NCBI GenBank assembly: GCA_964445105.1
Contig: CAYUJS010000001.1
Location: 1-64,000, forward strand
DNA from: CAWBNS01 sp964445105
Lineage (GTDB): Bacteria; Chlamydiota; Chlamydiia; Chlamydiales; JAJFMA01
Length of the DNA: 64,000 bases
Direction of reading: 5' to 3'
Below the pieces are notes generated by a model. It saw only the letters and a program-made list of their open reading frames with translations, ran no database searches and was not told where the DNA came from. Below, piece after piece: positions 51,276-59,527 of this stretch. Numbering within the stretch: the first letter of the stretch is position 1; each line of letters begins with the position of its first letter. The translations under genes and the position numbers were made by a program.

Positions 51276-51297
51276 TTTTACCGCTAGAGCGGTAAAA
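51276..51297. promoter_or_regulatory. Operator candidate 1 upstream of hipB
   Basis: TTTTACCGC-TAGA-GCGGTAAAA, a perfect 9-bp inverted repeat with a 4-base spacer. Same architecture as the site at 51348-51369. Confidence 0.7.
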
Positions 51298-51298
51298 T

Positions 51299-51312
51299 CT
51301 GCTGTTAAGCAG
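51299..51312. promoter_or_regulatory. Short inverted repeat between the hipB operators
   Basis: CTGCT-GTTA-AGCAG, 5-bp arms and a 4-base spacer, beginning two bases after operator 1. It repeats the GC-centre pattern of the others in shorter form. Confidence 0.45.
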
Positions 51313-51347
51313 CGGTTTTTCTGTTGCAAAAACTTTGGATAGGTTAA

Positions 51348-51369
51348 TTTTACTGCTTTAGCAGCAAAA
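51348..51369. promoter_or_regulatory. Operator candidate 2 upstream of hipB
   Basis: TTTTACTGC-TTTA-GCAGCAAAA, 9-bp arms with one mismatch and a 4-base spacer, exactly 72 bases from operator 1. It ends ten bases before the hipB ATG and overlaps the likely -10 (TAATTT at 51345, with TTGCAA at 51324). Confidence 0.7.
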
Positions 51370-51379
51370 ATGGCTCATT

Positions 51380-51619
51380 ATGGATTCTAAACGCATCGGT
51401 AGAATGGTGCGCTTCCACCGCAAACGAAGCGGCCTAACGCAGCGAGAGCTGGCCGATTTCGCGCAAATAGGAAAAACAGCAGTGTATGATGTGGAAAAAG
51501 GGAAGCCTACTATTCAGATAGACACGCTACAAAAAATCTTATACTCGTTAAAAATTAAATTATTTTTTGAAGGCCCCCTGATGAGAGTTTTTGAGGAGCA
51601 AGACCGTGAAGAGGGCTGA
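51380..51619 (+). CDS. hipB: HipB-type antitoxin/repressor
   Basis: 79 residues with a Cro/CI-type HTH: RKRSGLTQRELADFAQIGKT, then AVYDVEKGKPTIQIDTLQKI, typical of the y4mF/HipB family. The C-terminal part is short (FFEGPLMRVFEEQDREEG). It would bind the paired inverted repeats upstream and repress its own operon, and neutralise HipA. The gene is intact while the following hipA is broken. No good Shine-Dalgarno is visible. The hipA GTG begins inside the end of hipB (14 bases of overlap). Confidence 0.88.
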   Translation: MDSKRIGRMVRFHRKRSGLTQRELADFAQIGKTAVYDVEKGKPTIQIDTLQKILYSLKIKLFFEGPLMRVFEEQDREEG

Positions 51620-52436
51620 AGTATTTGTGTACGGAAAGCAGGCGGGCCAGCTGCAGGGGATAGAGCGGAAGCGGTTTTATAGGTTTGTCTAATCTGAAAG
51701 TTACCATGGCCAGCCTATTTTTTGGGAAATACTGGTGTCTAACCAGACTCATGAATTTTCAAGATTTCCGCCCTTTTTTGAAGGCTTGCTCCACGAGGGG
51801 ATCATGCTGGAAACACCTTTGCAAAGAGGCAAAATAGATCATCACGATTTACTGAGTCAGTTGCTGGCGGTAGGCGACATCGCCCATGAACTTTGCCTAA
51901 GAGAGATATTCCGCCAAAGGCTTGAGGCTTGCTTCTCCTCGCCTCATCCACCTGCATGATTTTCCCTTTTCCTCCGCCGAACAAATGGAAATGATTCTCC
52001 AGCTTGCTCTCAAGATGTCTATCCAAGGCGTGCAGCCTAAATTAAGTGTAAAAATCGCTCCTTTTGTCGGGCATTTTCAAATTGTCGATAAAAATCGAAC
52101 GCTCATCTTTTTTAAGCCGTTCCACCAGTTTTTTAGCGAAGTGCCGCAAAGTGAAGATGTCACCGTGCGCCTAGCGAAGCTGGTTTATATTGATGTACCA
52201 ATACATAATATAACCTATAACATTGACGGCTCTTTAATTTATTTTATTAGACGGTTTGATCGGTTGGGGCGAGGCCATTGATCGAAAAGGAATTAAATAA
52301 CTTTATCCAGCAGCGTGAAGTCTGGATCGTAACGTTGCACCACAGTTTTCTCCCCCCTCAGGTTTGCGAAAAATACTTGGCTGCGCTAGCGTATTCGGTT
52401 AATTTTCTTGAGGTGGCCTGGTCTTTTCTCTATTAG
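51606..52436 (+). pseudogene. hipA: HipA-type Ser/Thr kinase toxin, degraded
   Basis: GTG at 51606 reads VKRAEVFVYGKQAGQLQGIE, the HipA N-terminal subdomain, then a TAA at about 51690 (RFV*SESYHG), then RFPPFFEGLLHEGIMLET to 51959. A +1 frame, 51922-52281, reads LALKMSIQGVQPKLSVKIAP and YFIRRFDRLGRG, the HipA core up to the RFDR motif. The catalytic middle (HxxDxHxxN and DFG-like parts) is missing; the original C-terminus resumes at about 52278 (FIQQREVWIVTLHHSFLPPQ, CEKYLAAL) to TAG at 52434-52436. Stop, frameshift and internal deletion: dead kinase. Confidence 0.85.
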
Positions 52437-52483
52437 GCCGATCCTGTATCATCCCTACCTTTTATAATTGCAAGAGAGCGACA

Positions 52484-53674
52484 ATGTCGATACTTCCCAT
52501 AACAAACTGGATGCCGGAGGATGACCCCATTCTTGGTTTGACCGATGCGTTTCGGAGAGAGCCGCGCGATTTTAAAGTCAATCTGGGCGTCGGCGCCTAC
52601 AAAACCTCTGAAGGAGAATCGCTAGTTTTTGCTAGTGTACGGCAAGCAGAATTGGCCTTGGCGCAGGCCGTCCAAGACAAGGAGTATTTGCCCATAGACG
52701 GCCACCAGGAATATCTCCAACGTCTTGCAAAGGTTGTTTTTGGCGACCTACCCATTGCAGATCGCTTGTACGGCGCGCAAGTAATCGGGGGCACGGGTGC
52801 GTTGCGGGTGGCTTTGGATTATCTAAAATTGAATGGCCCTCGCAAGGTCTATGTGTCAGATCCTTCTTGGACAAATTATTTTGGAATCTGTAGCTATGCC
52901 GGCATGGAGACCGAGCTGTACCCCTACTATTGCTCGGCTACGGCTGGGCTGGAGTTTGAAAGTTTGTGTGCTGCTATCGGGAAGATGCCCGCAAGCTCTG
53001 TGATTTTGCTGCATGCCAGCTGCCACAATCCCACAGGAGTAGATCCCACGTTTGAACAATGGTGCGAGCTTGAGAGGCTGATCAAAAAGCAAGGGATAAT
53101 CCCGTTTTTTGATTCCGCCTATCAGGGGCTAGGAGACGGTTTACAGGAAGATGCGGCTGTATTGCGTTATTTTGCGCAGCGAGGCCATGATATGCTCGTG
53201 GCAGTGTCTAACTCTAAAAATTTTGGCTTATACGGCGAAAGGCTGGGGGCCCTATATTTGCTGACAGCTGACACAGCTAGTCGTGACCACGTAGGGAAAC
53301 AAATCCGGCATATCATACGTGGCAATTACTCCTCCCCCCCTTTACACGGCCCTAGGATAGTGTCTAAGGTGCTCGCAGATGAAAAATTATTTCGCAATTG
53401 GGCGCTGGAGCTCGGCTCGATGCGCGACCGCATACACGCAATGCGCAATGCACTAGTGGGTGGTTTGCAGATGAAGAGTAATTCCCCAAGGTACGAGGCA
53501 ATGCGCATGCAGAAGGGATTGTTCTCCTATGGCATGTTGAGTGCGGATCAGGTAGCGAGGTTGCGCGCAGAGTACGCTATTTATATGCCGAAGAGTGGTC
53601 GCATTAATGTGGCCGGGTTGAATCCTGCGAATTTGGGTTATGTCATTGACGCGATCTTGGCAGTGGGAGCTTAG
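52484..53674 (+). CDS. tyrB: Aromatic/aspartate aminotransferase (class I, PLP)
   Basis: 396 residues, PLP-dependent, moving amino groups between aromatic or acidic amino acids and 2-oxo acids. Features: VNLGVGAYKTSEGESLV, LHASCHNPTGVDPTFEQW, and the lysine segment VAVSNSKNFGLYGERLGALY with the PLP Lys in SNSKNFGLYGER. The Arg of the substrate site is in the GRINVAGLN segment. It is the first gene of a plus operon with mreC 3 bases on, matching the aspC/tyrB-mreC order of Chlamydia. AAGAGAG lies eight bases before the ATG. Confidence 0.95.
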   Translation: MSILPITNWMPEDDPILGLTDAFRREPRDFKVNLGVGAYKTSEGESLVFASVRQAELALAQAVQDKEYLPIDGHQEYLQRLAKVVFGDLPIADRLYGAQVIGGTGALRVALDYLKLNGPRKVYVSDPSWTNYFGICSYAGMETELYPYYCSATAGLEFESLCAAIGKMPASSVILLHASCHNPTGVDPTFEQWCELERLIKKQGIIPFFDSAYQGLGDGLQEDAAVLRYFAQRGHDMLVAVSNSKNFGLYGERLGALYLLTADTASRDHVGKQIRHIIRGNYSSPPLHGPRIVSKVLADEKLFRNWALELGSMRDRIHAMRNALVGGLQMKSNSPRYEAMRMQKGLFSYGMLSADQVARLRAEYAIYMPKSGRINVAGLNPANLGYVIDAILAVGA

Positions 53675-53677
53675 TAG

Positions 53678-54814
53678 ATGCAAGGAAGAGCTTTACGTCT
53701 GTACTGTTTATTAGCATTGACAGCGGTGCTGACGGTGAGCCTGCCCAAGCGCGATGTGGATAGTTTTCGAGGGTGCACGGCGGCATTGCTCAGCCCTTGC
53801 TGGAATCAGCTTACCACGCTGGCTCTAGTTACTGCAGGAGGCAGGGCACAAGCTAACGATCATCGCCCGCCGGTCAATGTGAAGGAGCGTTTACAGCAAT
53901 TAGAGACGGAAAATCTTTTTCTTAGACAGCGCTTAAAAGAGGCTCACGAGTTGTTTTTGTACGAAGCAGAGCTATCCTCTCACAAGGTTCGTTGGAATGA
54001 GGAGACTAGCAAGCCGCTAGAAGACGACTATTCGGAGCGGCGTAAAAATGAGTCAGAAAGGCTGCTCGGAGCTTACCATGGCGCTTTGTCGGCTAGAGTG
54101 ATCTACCGCCCGCCGGTTTCCTGGAATAGTTGTTTATGGATTAATGTGGGCCACGAGAATAACCGGGTTGCTCGTCGCGAGGTGGTTTGTAAGGACAGCC
54201 CTGTGGTGGTGGGTTATTCGTTAGTTGGGGTGGTAGACTACGTGGGCAAGCATCAGAGCCGTGTGCGGCTTATTGCTGACGCAGGCGTTAACCCCTCTGT
54301 ACGAGCTCTGCGTGGGGGCGCACAGCAGCTGGAAATCGCCCGGCACCTTGACGCCCTGATTGAAGGGCTAGCTAGCCAAGAGCAGTGGGCGGCGGGGAAT
54401 AAAAGCGTCTTGGACCAGCTCGAGCTACTGCGTAGTCGGTGGGAGGCCCCGAGTCGCTCTTGGTACCTGGCTAAGGGAGAACTTACCGGCGCAGGAAAAT
54501 CTGCTTGGCGAAAGGAGGGGCTCGTCCTGAAAGGGTCGGGCTTTAATTACGATTATGCTGATGAAGAGGGCGCGGCCCGCGATTTGCGTGCTTCTATTTT
54601 AAAGGTCAACGATCTCTTGGCGACTACAGGTATGGATGGAATTTTTCCTAAGGGGCTGCTGGTGGGCCGGGTGACTTATATTAGGCCCCTCAAAGAGGGC
54701 GATTATTATTACGATCTGGAAGCGGAGCCGACAGCAGGTGATTTTGATCGAATTGGCTTGGTGACTGTGCTTCCTCCGGTTTCAGGTTCAGGTTTTCAGG
54801 AGGTGACAAGGTGA
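53678..54814 (+). CDS. mreC: Rod-shape-determining protein MreC-like
   Basis: 378 residues. One N-terminal membrane segment (YCLLALTAVLTVSLP), then a coiled coil at about 68-95 (KERLQQLETENLFLRQRLKE), then the MreC beta core: IYRPPVSWNSCLWINVGH, SPVVVGYSLVGVVDYVGKHQ, SRVRLIADAG, and a conserved end DYYYDLEAEP. It links MreB filaments to periplasmic envelope enzymes. GGGAG precedes the start. The stop overlaps the rfbC GTG (GTGA), so the shape gene and the sugar genes are translated together. Confidence 0.85.
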   Translation: MQGRALRLYCLLALTAVLTVSLPKRDVDSFRGCTAALLSPCWNQLTTLALVTAGGRAQANDHRPPVNVKERLQQLETENLFLRQRLKEAHELFLYEAELSSHKVRWNEETSKPLEDDYSERRKNESERLLGAYHGALSARVIYRPPVSWNSCLWINVGHENNRVARREVVCKDSPVVVGYSLVGVVDYVGKHQSRVRLIADAGVNPSVRALRGGAQQLEIARHLDALIEGLASQEQWAAGNKSVLDQLELLRSRWEAPSRSWYLAKGELTGAGKSAWRKEGLVLKGSGFNYDYADEEGAARDLRASILKVNDLLATTGMDGIFPKGLLVGRVTYIRPLKEGDYYYDLEAEPTAGDFDRIGLVTVLPPVSGSGFQEVTR

Positions 54815-55344
54815 AGTTTTTGGAGACGTCTATTGAGGGCGCGTATGTTTTGCAGCCACATTTTAGGACAGACTCGCGCGGGTTCTTTGGGCGTTTATTT
54901 TGTGCCTATGACTTTGAAAATATGGGGTTAAATTCTCGCTGGGTTCAGATTAATAATTCTTTTAGCGAGCAGAAAGGAACGCTAAGAGGCCTGCACTATC
55001 AAGCAGCTGCTCATGAAGAAACCAAGCTGGTGCGGTGTGTACAGGGGGCTATCTGGGATGTGGTGCTTGACCTGCGCGCCAGTTCACCCACCTTCAAACA
55101 GTGGTACGCACATGAATTGACAGCGGAGAACCGTCTGATGATGTACGTACCGCAGGGCTGCGCGCATGGATGCATTAGCTTGCAGGATCAGACGGAGCTC
55201 ATCTATTTCGTTTCTACCTTCTATCATTCTGACTTTGAGTGCGGTGTTCGGTGGGATGACCCTGCCTTCGGCATTCGGTGGCCGATCCACCCTACGACGA
55301 TCTCCGAAAAGGATCTTGCACACCTTGATTATGGTGAGAAGTGA
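54811..55344 (+). CDS. rfbC: dTDP-4-dehydrorhamnose 3,5-epimerase (RmlC/RfbC family)
   Basis: 177 residues, cupin fold. Opening LETSIEGAYVLQPHFRTDSR, catalytic His in RGLHYQ (near residue 62), the FVPQGCAHG-like YVPQGCAHGCISL, and the catalytic acid in WDDPAFGIRWP. It is the usual enzyme of dTDP-L-rhamnose or a related deoxysugar. GTG start overlaps mreC (4 bases), and the stop overlaps the epimerase GTG (4 bases). The companion genes rfbA, rfbB and rfbD are not in the window, so the exact product is unknown. Confidence 0.92.
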   Translation: MKFLETSIEGAYVLQPHFRTDSRGFFGRLFCAYDFENMGLNSRWVQINNSFSEQKGTLRGLHYQAAAHEETKLVRCVQGAIWDVVLDLRASSPTFKQWYAHELTAENRLMMYVPQGCAHGCISLQDQTELIYFVSTFYHSDFECGVRWDDPAFGIRWPIHPTTISEKDLAHLDYGEK

Positions 55345-56255
55345 AAATTTTATTCACCGGCGCCTCTTCTTTTACTGGTTTGTGGTTTGTGCAGGAGCTG
55401 GCCAAAGCTGGGCATGAGGTGACGGTTCTGTTTCGGTGCTCCAGAGAGAGCTATCAGGGACTGCGTCGAGAGCGGGTAGATAAAACTTGTTCTATAGCAG
55501 TGCAAAGCGTATTCGATTGTCCTTTTGGCAATGCGCGGTTTTTACAAGTTTTAGAAGAGCAGTGGGATCTGCTGTGTCACCATGGAGCAGAGACTAGAAA
55601 CTATAAAAGCGCTGAATTTGATGTATTGGGTGCTGTAGCAAATAACACCCATGGACTGCGCGAGGTCCTTGGGCGCGGAATAAAAAAAATAGTACTGACC
55701 GGCTCTATTTTTTCGCCTGGGGAGGGTGCTGGAAGCGATGAGCTGCGCGCCTTTTCTCCCTATGGCGTCTCCAAGGGCCTTACCAAGCAGTTATTTCAGT
55801 ACTACTGCCAGCAGGCTGGTGTGTTTTTGAGCCATTTCGTAATCGCGAATCCTTTCGGTCCGTTTGAGGAGCCGCGTTATGTGGACTATCTGCTACGTCA
55901 GTGGCTCCAGGATAAAATTGCAGAGGTGCAGACACCGCTGTATGTGCGAGATAATATTCCGGTTTCTTTGTTGGCTAGGGCCTATACAGGGCACTGCATG
56001 AGCCAAGAGGTTAAAGCTTATCCAAGCGGTTATGTGGAATCGCAAGCTACATTTACCGAAAGGCTTGCACAGGCCATGCGCCCGCGCTTGAACCGGCCTT
56101 GTGAGTATGTCTGTGCGGAGCAGACTTTCTTTGCAGAGCCAGTGGCGCGGTTTAATACCGATCCAGTCGATCGCACGGGCTGGGACGAAGAGCAGGCTTG
56201 GGATGAGATGGCCAACTACTACAGGCAGCGGTGCGCCGTTGGGCAGCCTGCATGA
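55341..56255 (+). CDS. NAD-dependent sugar epimerase/dehydratase (SDR)
   Basis: 304 residues, extended SDR. N-terminal Rossmann motif KILFTGASSFTGLWFVQEL (TGxxxFTG) and the YxxxK pair in SPYGVSKGLTKQ, plus VLTGSIFSPGEG. It alters a nucleotide sugar; family membership does not fix the substrate. GTG at 55341 overlaps rfbC by 4 bases; the stop overlaps the next ATG (ATGA) at 56252. Part of the coupled operon. Confidence 0.87.
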   Translation: MKILFTGASSFTGLWFVQELAKAGHEVTVLFRCSRESYQGLRRERVDKTCSIAVQSVFDCPFGNARFLQVLEEQWDLLCHHGAETRNYKSAEFDVLGAVANNTHGLREVLGRGIKKIVLTGSIFSPGEGAGSDELRAFSPYGVSKGLTKQLFQYYCQQAGVFLSHFVIANPFGPFEEPRYVDYLLRQWLQDKIAEVQTPLYVRDNIPVSLLARAYTGHCMSQEVKAYPSGYVESQATFTERLAQAMRPRLNRPCEYVCAEQTFFAEPVARFNTDPVDRTGWDEEQAWDEMANYYRQRCAVGQPA

Positions 56256-57167
56256 AACCATCCGTCGGAGTAGTTTTTATTACACACTGCGCAAAGCCGC
56301 ATTTAGCAAAGTGTTTGCCACCCATTTTAAACTCTGTGCTACGACCCCGCGTTCTTGTGGTAAACTCCTCTTCTCAGGATGGCACTGTGGAGGAAGCAGA
56401 GCGATTAGGGGCGGAGGTATTGGTAGTCCCGCGAAAAACATTCAATCACGGCCTGACAAGGGAATTGGCTAGAGAGCGCTTAGACACTGAGATCGTGGTC
56501 ATGATGACGCCTGATGCTTATGCGGTAGATTGTGAGATGTTAACGTATTTAGTAGAGCCCCTTGTGGCAGGTCGCGCGGCTNNNNNNNNNNGCTGTGGCT
56601 TATGCGCGTCAAATCCCTCATGAAAGAGCCGATGCATTTGAGGCTTATGCTAGATCTTTCAATTATCCACCAACGAGCCAGTTAAGAAGCCTTGCAGACC
56701 TCCCTCAGTACGGCGTGCACACCTTTTTTTGTTCGAACTCCTGCGCTGCTTACAACAACAAGGCACTCAGCGCGGTGGGTGGTTTCCAAGAAGTGTTGTT
56801 GGGCGAAGATACTTGTGCTGTAGCGGCTTTGCTGCAGAGGGGAGCGCACGTAGCCTACGTGGCAGAGGCCGTAGTGCGCCATTCCCATAGGTACAGCTTA
56901 CTGCAAGAATTTAGGCGCAACTTTGATACAGGCTTAATGCGCAAACACTTTCGAGCGCTAGAAGAAACTGGCGCATCGGACGCGAAGCGAGGTTGGCTAT
57001 ATTTTTGCGGTCTCATGCGGCAGCTAGCTCGCACTCAGCCGTATCTAATCCCTTACGGAATAGTGCAGACGGCTGTCAAGTACCTAGGATACCAAATTGG
57101 CAGAGCGTCTGTTTGTGCTCCCCGGAGCGTAAAAAGGGCTTTGAGTAGCCAAGATTTTTATTGGTGA
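56252..57167 (+). CDS. Family 2 glycosyltransferase (rhamnosyltransferase-like), interrupted by an assembly gap
   Basis: ATG at 56252 overlaps the epimerase stop. First part: VGVVFITHCAKPHLAKCLPP, VLVVNSSSQDGTVEEAERLG, FNHGLTRELARERL and the metal site MMTPDAYAV, GT-A fold. Then ten Ns (56582-56591) of unknown true length. After it the other frame resumes AVAYARQIPHERADAFEAYA, YGVHTFFCSNSCAAYNNKAL and GGFQEVLLGEDTCAVAALLQ, with HSHRYSLLQEFRRNFD. The halves are in different frames only because of the arbitrary gap. GT2 enzymes of this type add rhamnose or similar sugars to polysaccharide chains. Confidence 0.85.
56582..56591. other. Assembly gap (10 Ns)
   Basis: A run of ten N characters inside the glycosyltransferase gene marks a scaffold join. 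If the gene is intact, the true gap is a multiple of three bases. GCGGCT on the left and GCTGTGGCT on the right suggest only a few bases are missing or the contigs overlap. Confidence 0.98.
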
Positions 57168-57168
57168 C

Positions 57169-57193
57169 CTCAATTTTCATTGCGAAGATTGAG
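57169..57193 (+). terminator. Hairpin after the glycosyltransferase gene
   Basis: CTCAATTTTC-ATTGC-GAAGATTGAG, a 10-bp stem with one G-T pair starting one base after the stop codon. The downstream sequence is only mildly T-rich (GCCGTCTTT), so it may be a weak terminator. The remainder up to 57498 holds nothing recognisable. Confidence 0.5.
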
Positions 57194-57498
57194 TTGAGCC
57201 GTCTTTAGGCTACTCTAGGGGGGCCGATGGCACCTATAATAAGACTCAGGGCCTTTTAGATGCTGCTTTACCCCCATTTACTTCTGAGTTTGACAGTTAT
57301 TTTCATAAGTTTTTTATTTTTAGTGTGATAAGTGATAAATTTTAGGCACGACAACCCGCGTTTGCAATAGAGCGCTTGATAGGAGAGGGGGGACAGCTTG
57401 GGAGCCGTTTCGGAGGCTTTTTGTTCTACTTCAGCGCTAAAAGGGGATATAGCGTCTATTGAGCGGTAGATGTGCTCTTGTTGACGTAGACACGCGCG

Positions 57499-57843
57499 CT
57501 ACACGATCATTGATTTAACGGCCTCATTGACTTTGTTTATTATTTCAGCGAAGCCTGCCATAAGCATTAGCGTATCTACCACCTGTCCAAAGCCGTCATA
57601 GACCGCCTTTTCATGCTTTAGATCGTTCAAACAAGCTTTACCTTCGATTTTCAGGCTCTGCTGCTCGAGCTTCTGAACGAGATTTTCGGCTAGTTTCCAT
57701 AGCTTAACTAGATCTTTCTCGCTTTTGATGGTCCCAAGCGATACCACAGTGTGCTGTAGGACCTTCTTGCCAGTCCTGATTCACTCCAAAATTTGCAGTG
57801 TAGGGTGTTTTGCTTTTTTTGATGTCTTAAGCCTCACATACAT
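57499..57843 (-). mobile_element. N-terminal remnant of an IS1634-type (IS4 superfamily) transposase
   Basis: On the minus strand from ATG 57843: MYVRLKTSKKAKHPTLQILE, an in-frame TGA, IRTGKKVLQHTVVSLGTIKS, DLVKLWKLAENLVQKLE and VYDGFGQVVDTLMLMAGF, then the frame ends at 57499. The sequence follows the IS1634 transposase N-terminus (MYVRxxxSKKG...LQLVESYR...VVxSLGxLD, then the alpha-helical Gly pattern). Only about a fifth of a full transposase is left and the catalytic DDE part is absent. The stretch 57844-58004 has nothing recognisable. Confidence 0.6.
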
Positions 57844-58004
57844 GCTAGCCCATTTTAGAATATGGATCAGCAGACAAATTTAGGCGTAATATTTATTTTC
57901 AGCGTGTGGATAGTAAAGAGGTTGTGTTTCTCAACTGCCCGCTACCTGCGGCTCTTGGCCCTCCGGCTGCAAGGCGCCGCTCTGGATGGGCGCCTGACAC
58001 AGGC

Positions 58005-58901
58005 CTAGGCGTGTGGTAGGTTTTCCTCTTGAATCTTTTCCAAAATAACGTTTTGGATAGGCCAACCCATAATATCCGTGCCGGTGCGCTGAAACCGCTG
58101 CGGGTCGTCTGTTACGAAATATTGGTAGGTGGCAGCTGCGCGCTCTGCGTTCAGAGAATCGGTTTCCCGCAGCTTTTGTGCTAGAGCTTCCGCACAGGCT
58201 TTTCCGCAGTCGATCAGCGTCACGGTGTCGCCCAGGTATCTTTGGATGAGCTGTGCCAGCATGGGATAGTGCGTACAACCTAGGATGACCGTGTCCACGC
58301 TAGCGTCTCGCAGAGGAGCAAGGTAGTCTTGTATGATCAGTTGCGTAGCAGGGTGAGAATAGTACCGCTCTTCTACCAAAGGGACAAACAAAGGACAGGG
58401 GATGGCGAGTATCTGAAGGCTAGGGTCGCTCTTGATGAGCTCTTGCTGGTAGACGCCAGCCGAGATGGTGGCTCTTGTACCGAGCACGCCAATACGACCA
58501 TGTGTAGTTGTCTCTAGAGCCTTCTGTATGCCTGGTCCGGTTACGCCAATGACAGGGATGGGCAGTTCGGCTTCCAGCGCATGCAAGGCATGCGATGAGG
58601 CTGTATGGCACGCTAGTACGAGTACCTTGATAGACTGACGGAGCAGGAAATGGCTACCTTGTCGAGAGTAGCGGATTACGGTGTCTTGGCTTTTATCTCC
58701 GTAAGGAAGCCTAGCCGTATCTCCCAGGTAGGCGACAGATTCGCGTGGAAGCAGCTTGACCACCTCTCGCAAGATAGTCAGTCCTCCCACACCAGAGTCA
58801 AAAAGGCCGACTGGCCTACAAGAATTCTCAGCTTGGAATTTTGAGTTTTTTACCCGAGACGATGCGGTCGCTGACAAGTCCGTTGGCCTCTTTAATGGCA
58901 T
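58005..58901 (-). CDS. murI: Glutamate racemase
   Basis: Makes D-glutamate for peptidoglycan. 298 residues from ATG 58901. Core: PVGLFDSGVGGLTILREVVK, LGDTARLPYGDKSQDTVIRY, the first catalytic Cys in LACHTASSHAL, the second in LGCTHYPMLAQ. Most family members have ACNTAS; here the Asn is His. The first ~30 residues overlap the end of the LysM gene by 74 bases, so the true start may lie further in, but no good downstream start codon exists before PVGLFDSG. Last gene of the tolB-pal-LysM-murI run. Confidence 0.92.
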   Translation of the reverse strand: MPLKRPTDLSATASSRVKNSKFQAENSCRPVGLFDSGVGGLTILREVVKLLPRESVAYLGDTARLPYGDKSQDTVIRYSRQGSHFLLRQSIKVLVLACHTASSHALHALEAELPIPVIGVTGPGIQKALETTTHGRIGVLGTRATISAGVYQQELIKSDPSLQILAIPCPLFVPLVEERYYSHPATQLIIQDYLAPLRDASVDTVILGCTHYPMLAQLIQRYLGDTVTLIDCGKACAEALAQKLRETDSLNAERAAATYQYFVTDDPQRFQRTGTDIMGWPIQNVILEKIQEENLPHA

Positions 58902-59508
58902 CAATGGTGGTCTTATGCTGTCTGGCTATTTTTTCAAGCGTATCGCCTTCCCGTACGGTATGCGTCGAAACGGAGGAGTTGAGGCCCACGCGTGGAGTGG
59001 AAGATCGATCGCTTTTTTGCATCAGCTCTACAAGGGCGTGCACAGCTTTTTCCAGATTGCGGATATTTTGGCCTTGGATTTCTACGTTCTTCTCTACCTG
59101 ACGCACCTGCGTTTGAAATTGTGCGAGGATCTTCTGGCACCTTTCGTTATCTTTACAGGCGTTGGCTACATCTTGCCCCAGCGAATTAGTGGCGGCTTCT
59201 AAGTTGACGAGTTGGTCGCCACGTTGGTTTGAGTTGAAACTGATTTGCCCTAAGTCTTGTCGAATGGTTTCCAAGTCATTGTCTTGGTAGTTTAGGCGCT
59301 CTTGAAGCATTTCAAATTCGGACTGAAGAGCTGTGACCTCGCGTTTGAGCTGAGCGATCTGTTCTTTGGGCAAGCCGCGCCGAAAAGAGCCCTGCGTATC
59401 GTAGGAAGGACTGAATTGGTTAGCTGGTTGGCTCTCTGCACAAAGCGGTCCGCAGAGGGCTGAACCGATAAAAACGAATGACAAAGTTTTTCTGGCTACT
59501 AGCAGCAT
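58828..59508 (-). CDS. Secreted coiled-coil protein with a C-terminal LysM domain
   Basis: 226 residues. Signal peptide (VFIGSALCGPLCAES), long helical coiled-coil segment (EVTALQSEFEMLQERLNYQD; QVEKNVEIQGQNIRNLEKAV), and a LysM domain at about 182-226 (THTVREGDTLEKIARQHKTT, DRIVSGKKLKIPS) that binds peptidoglycan. It follows pal by 19 bases in tolB-pal-LysM order, the same as in Chlamydia, where the homologue is also a LysM protein. It probably bridges Tol-Pal to the wall; the C-terminus is overlapped by murI. Confidence 0.9.
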   Translation of the reverse strand: MLLVARKTLSFVFIGSALCGPLCAESQPANQFSPSYDTQGSFRRGLPKEQIAQLKREVTALQSEFEMLQERLNYQDNDLETIRQDLGQISFNSNQRGDQLVNLEAATNSLGQDVANACKDNERCQKILAQFQTQVRQVEKNVEIQGQNIRNLEKAVHALVELMQKSDRSSTPRVGLNSSVSTHTVREGDTLEKIARQHKTTIDAIKEANGLVSDRIVSGKKLKIPS

Positions 59509-59527
59509 GGCTTATCCCTTTTTTGAG

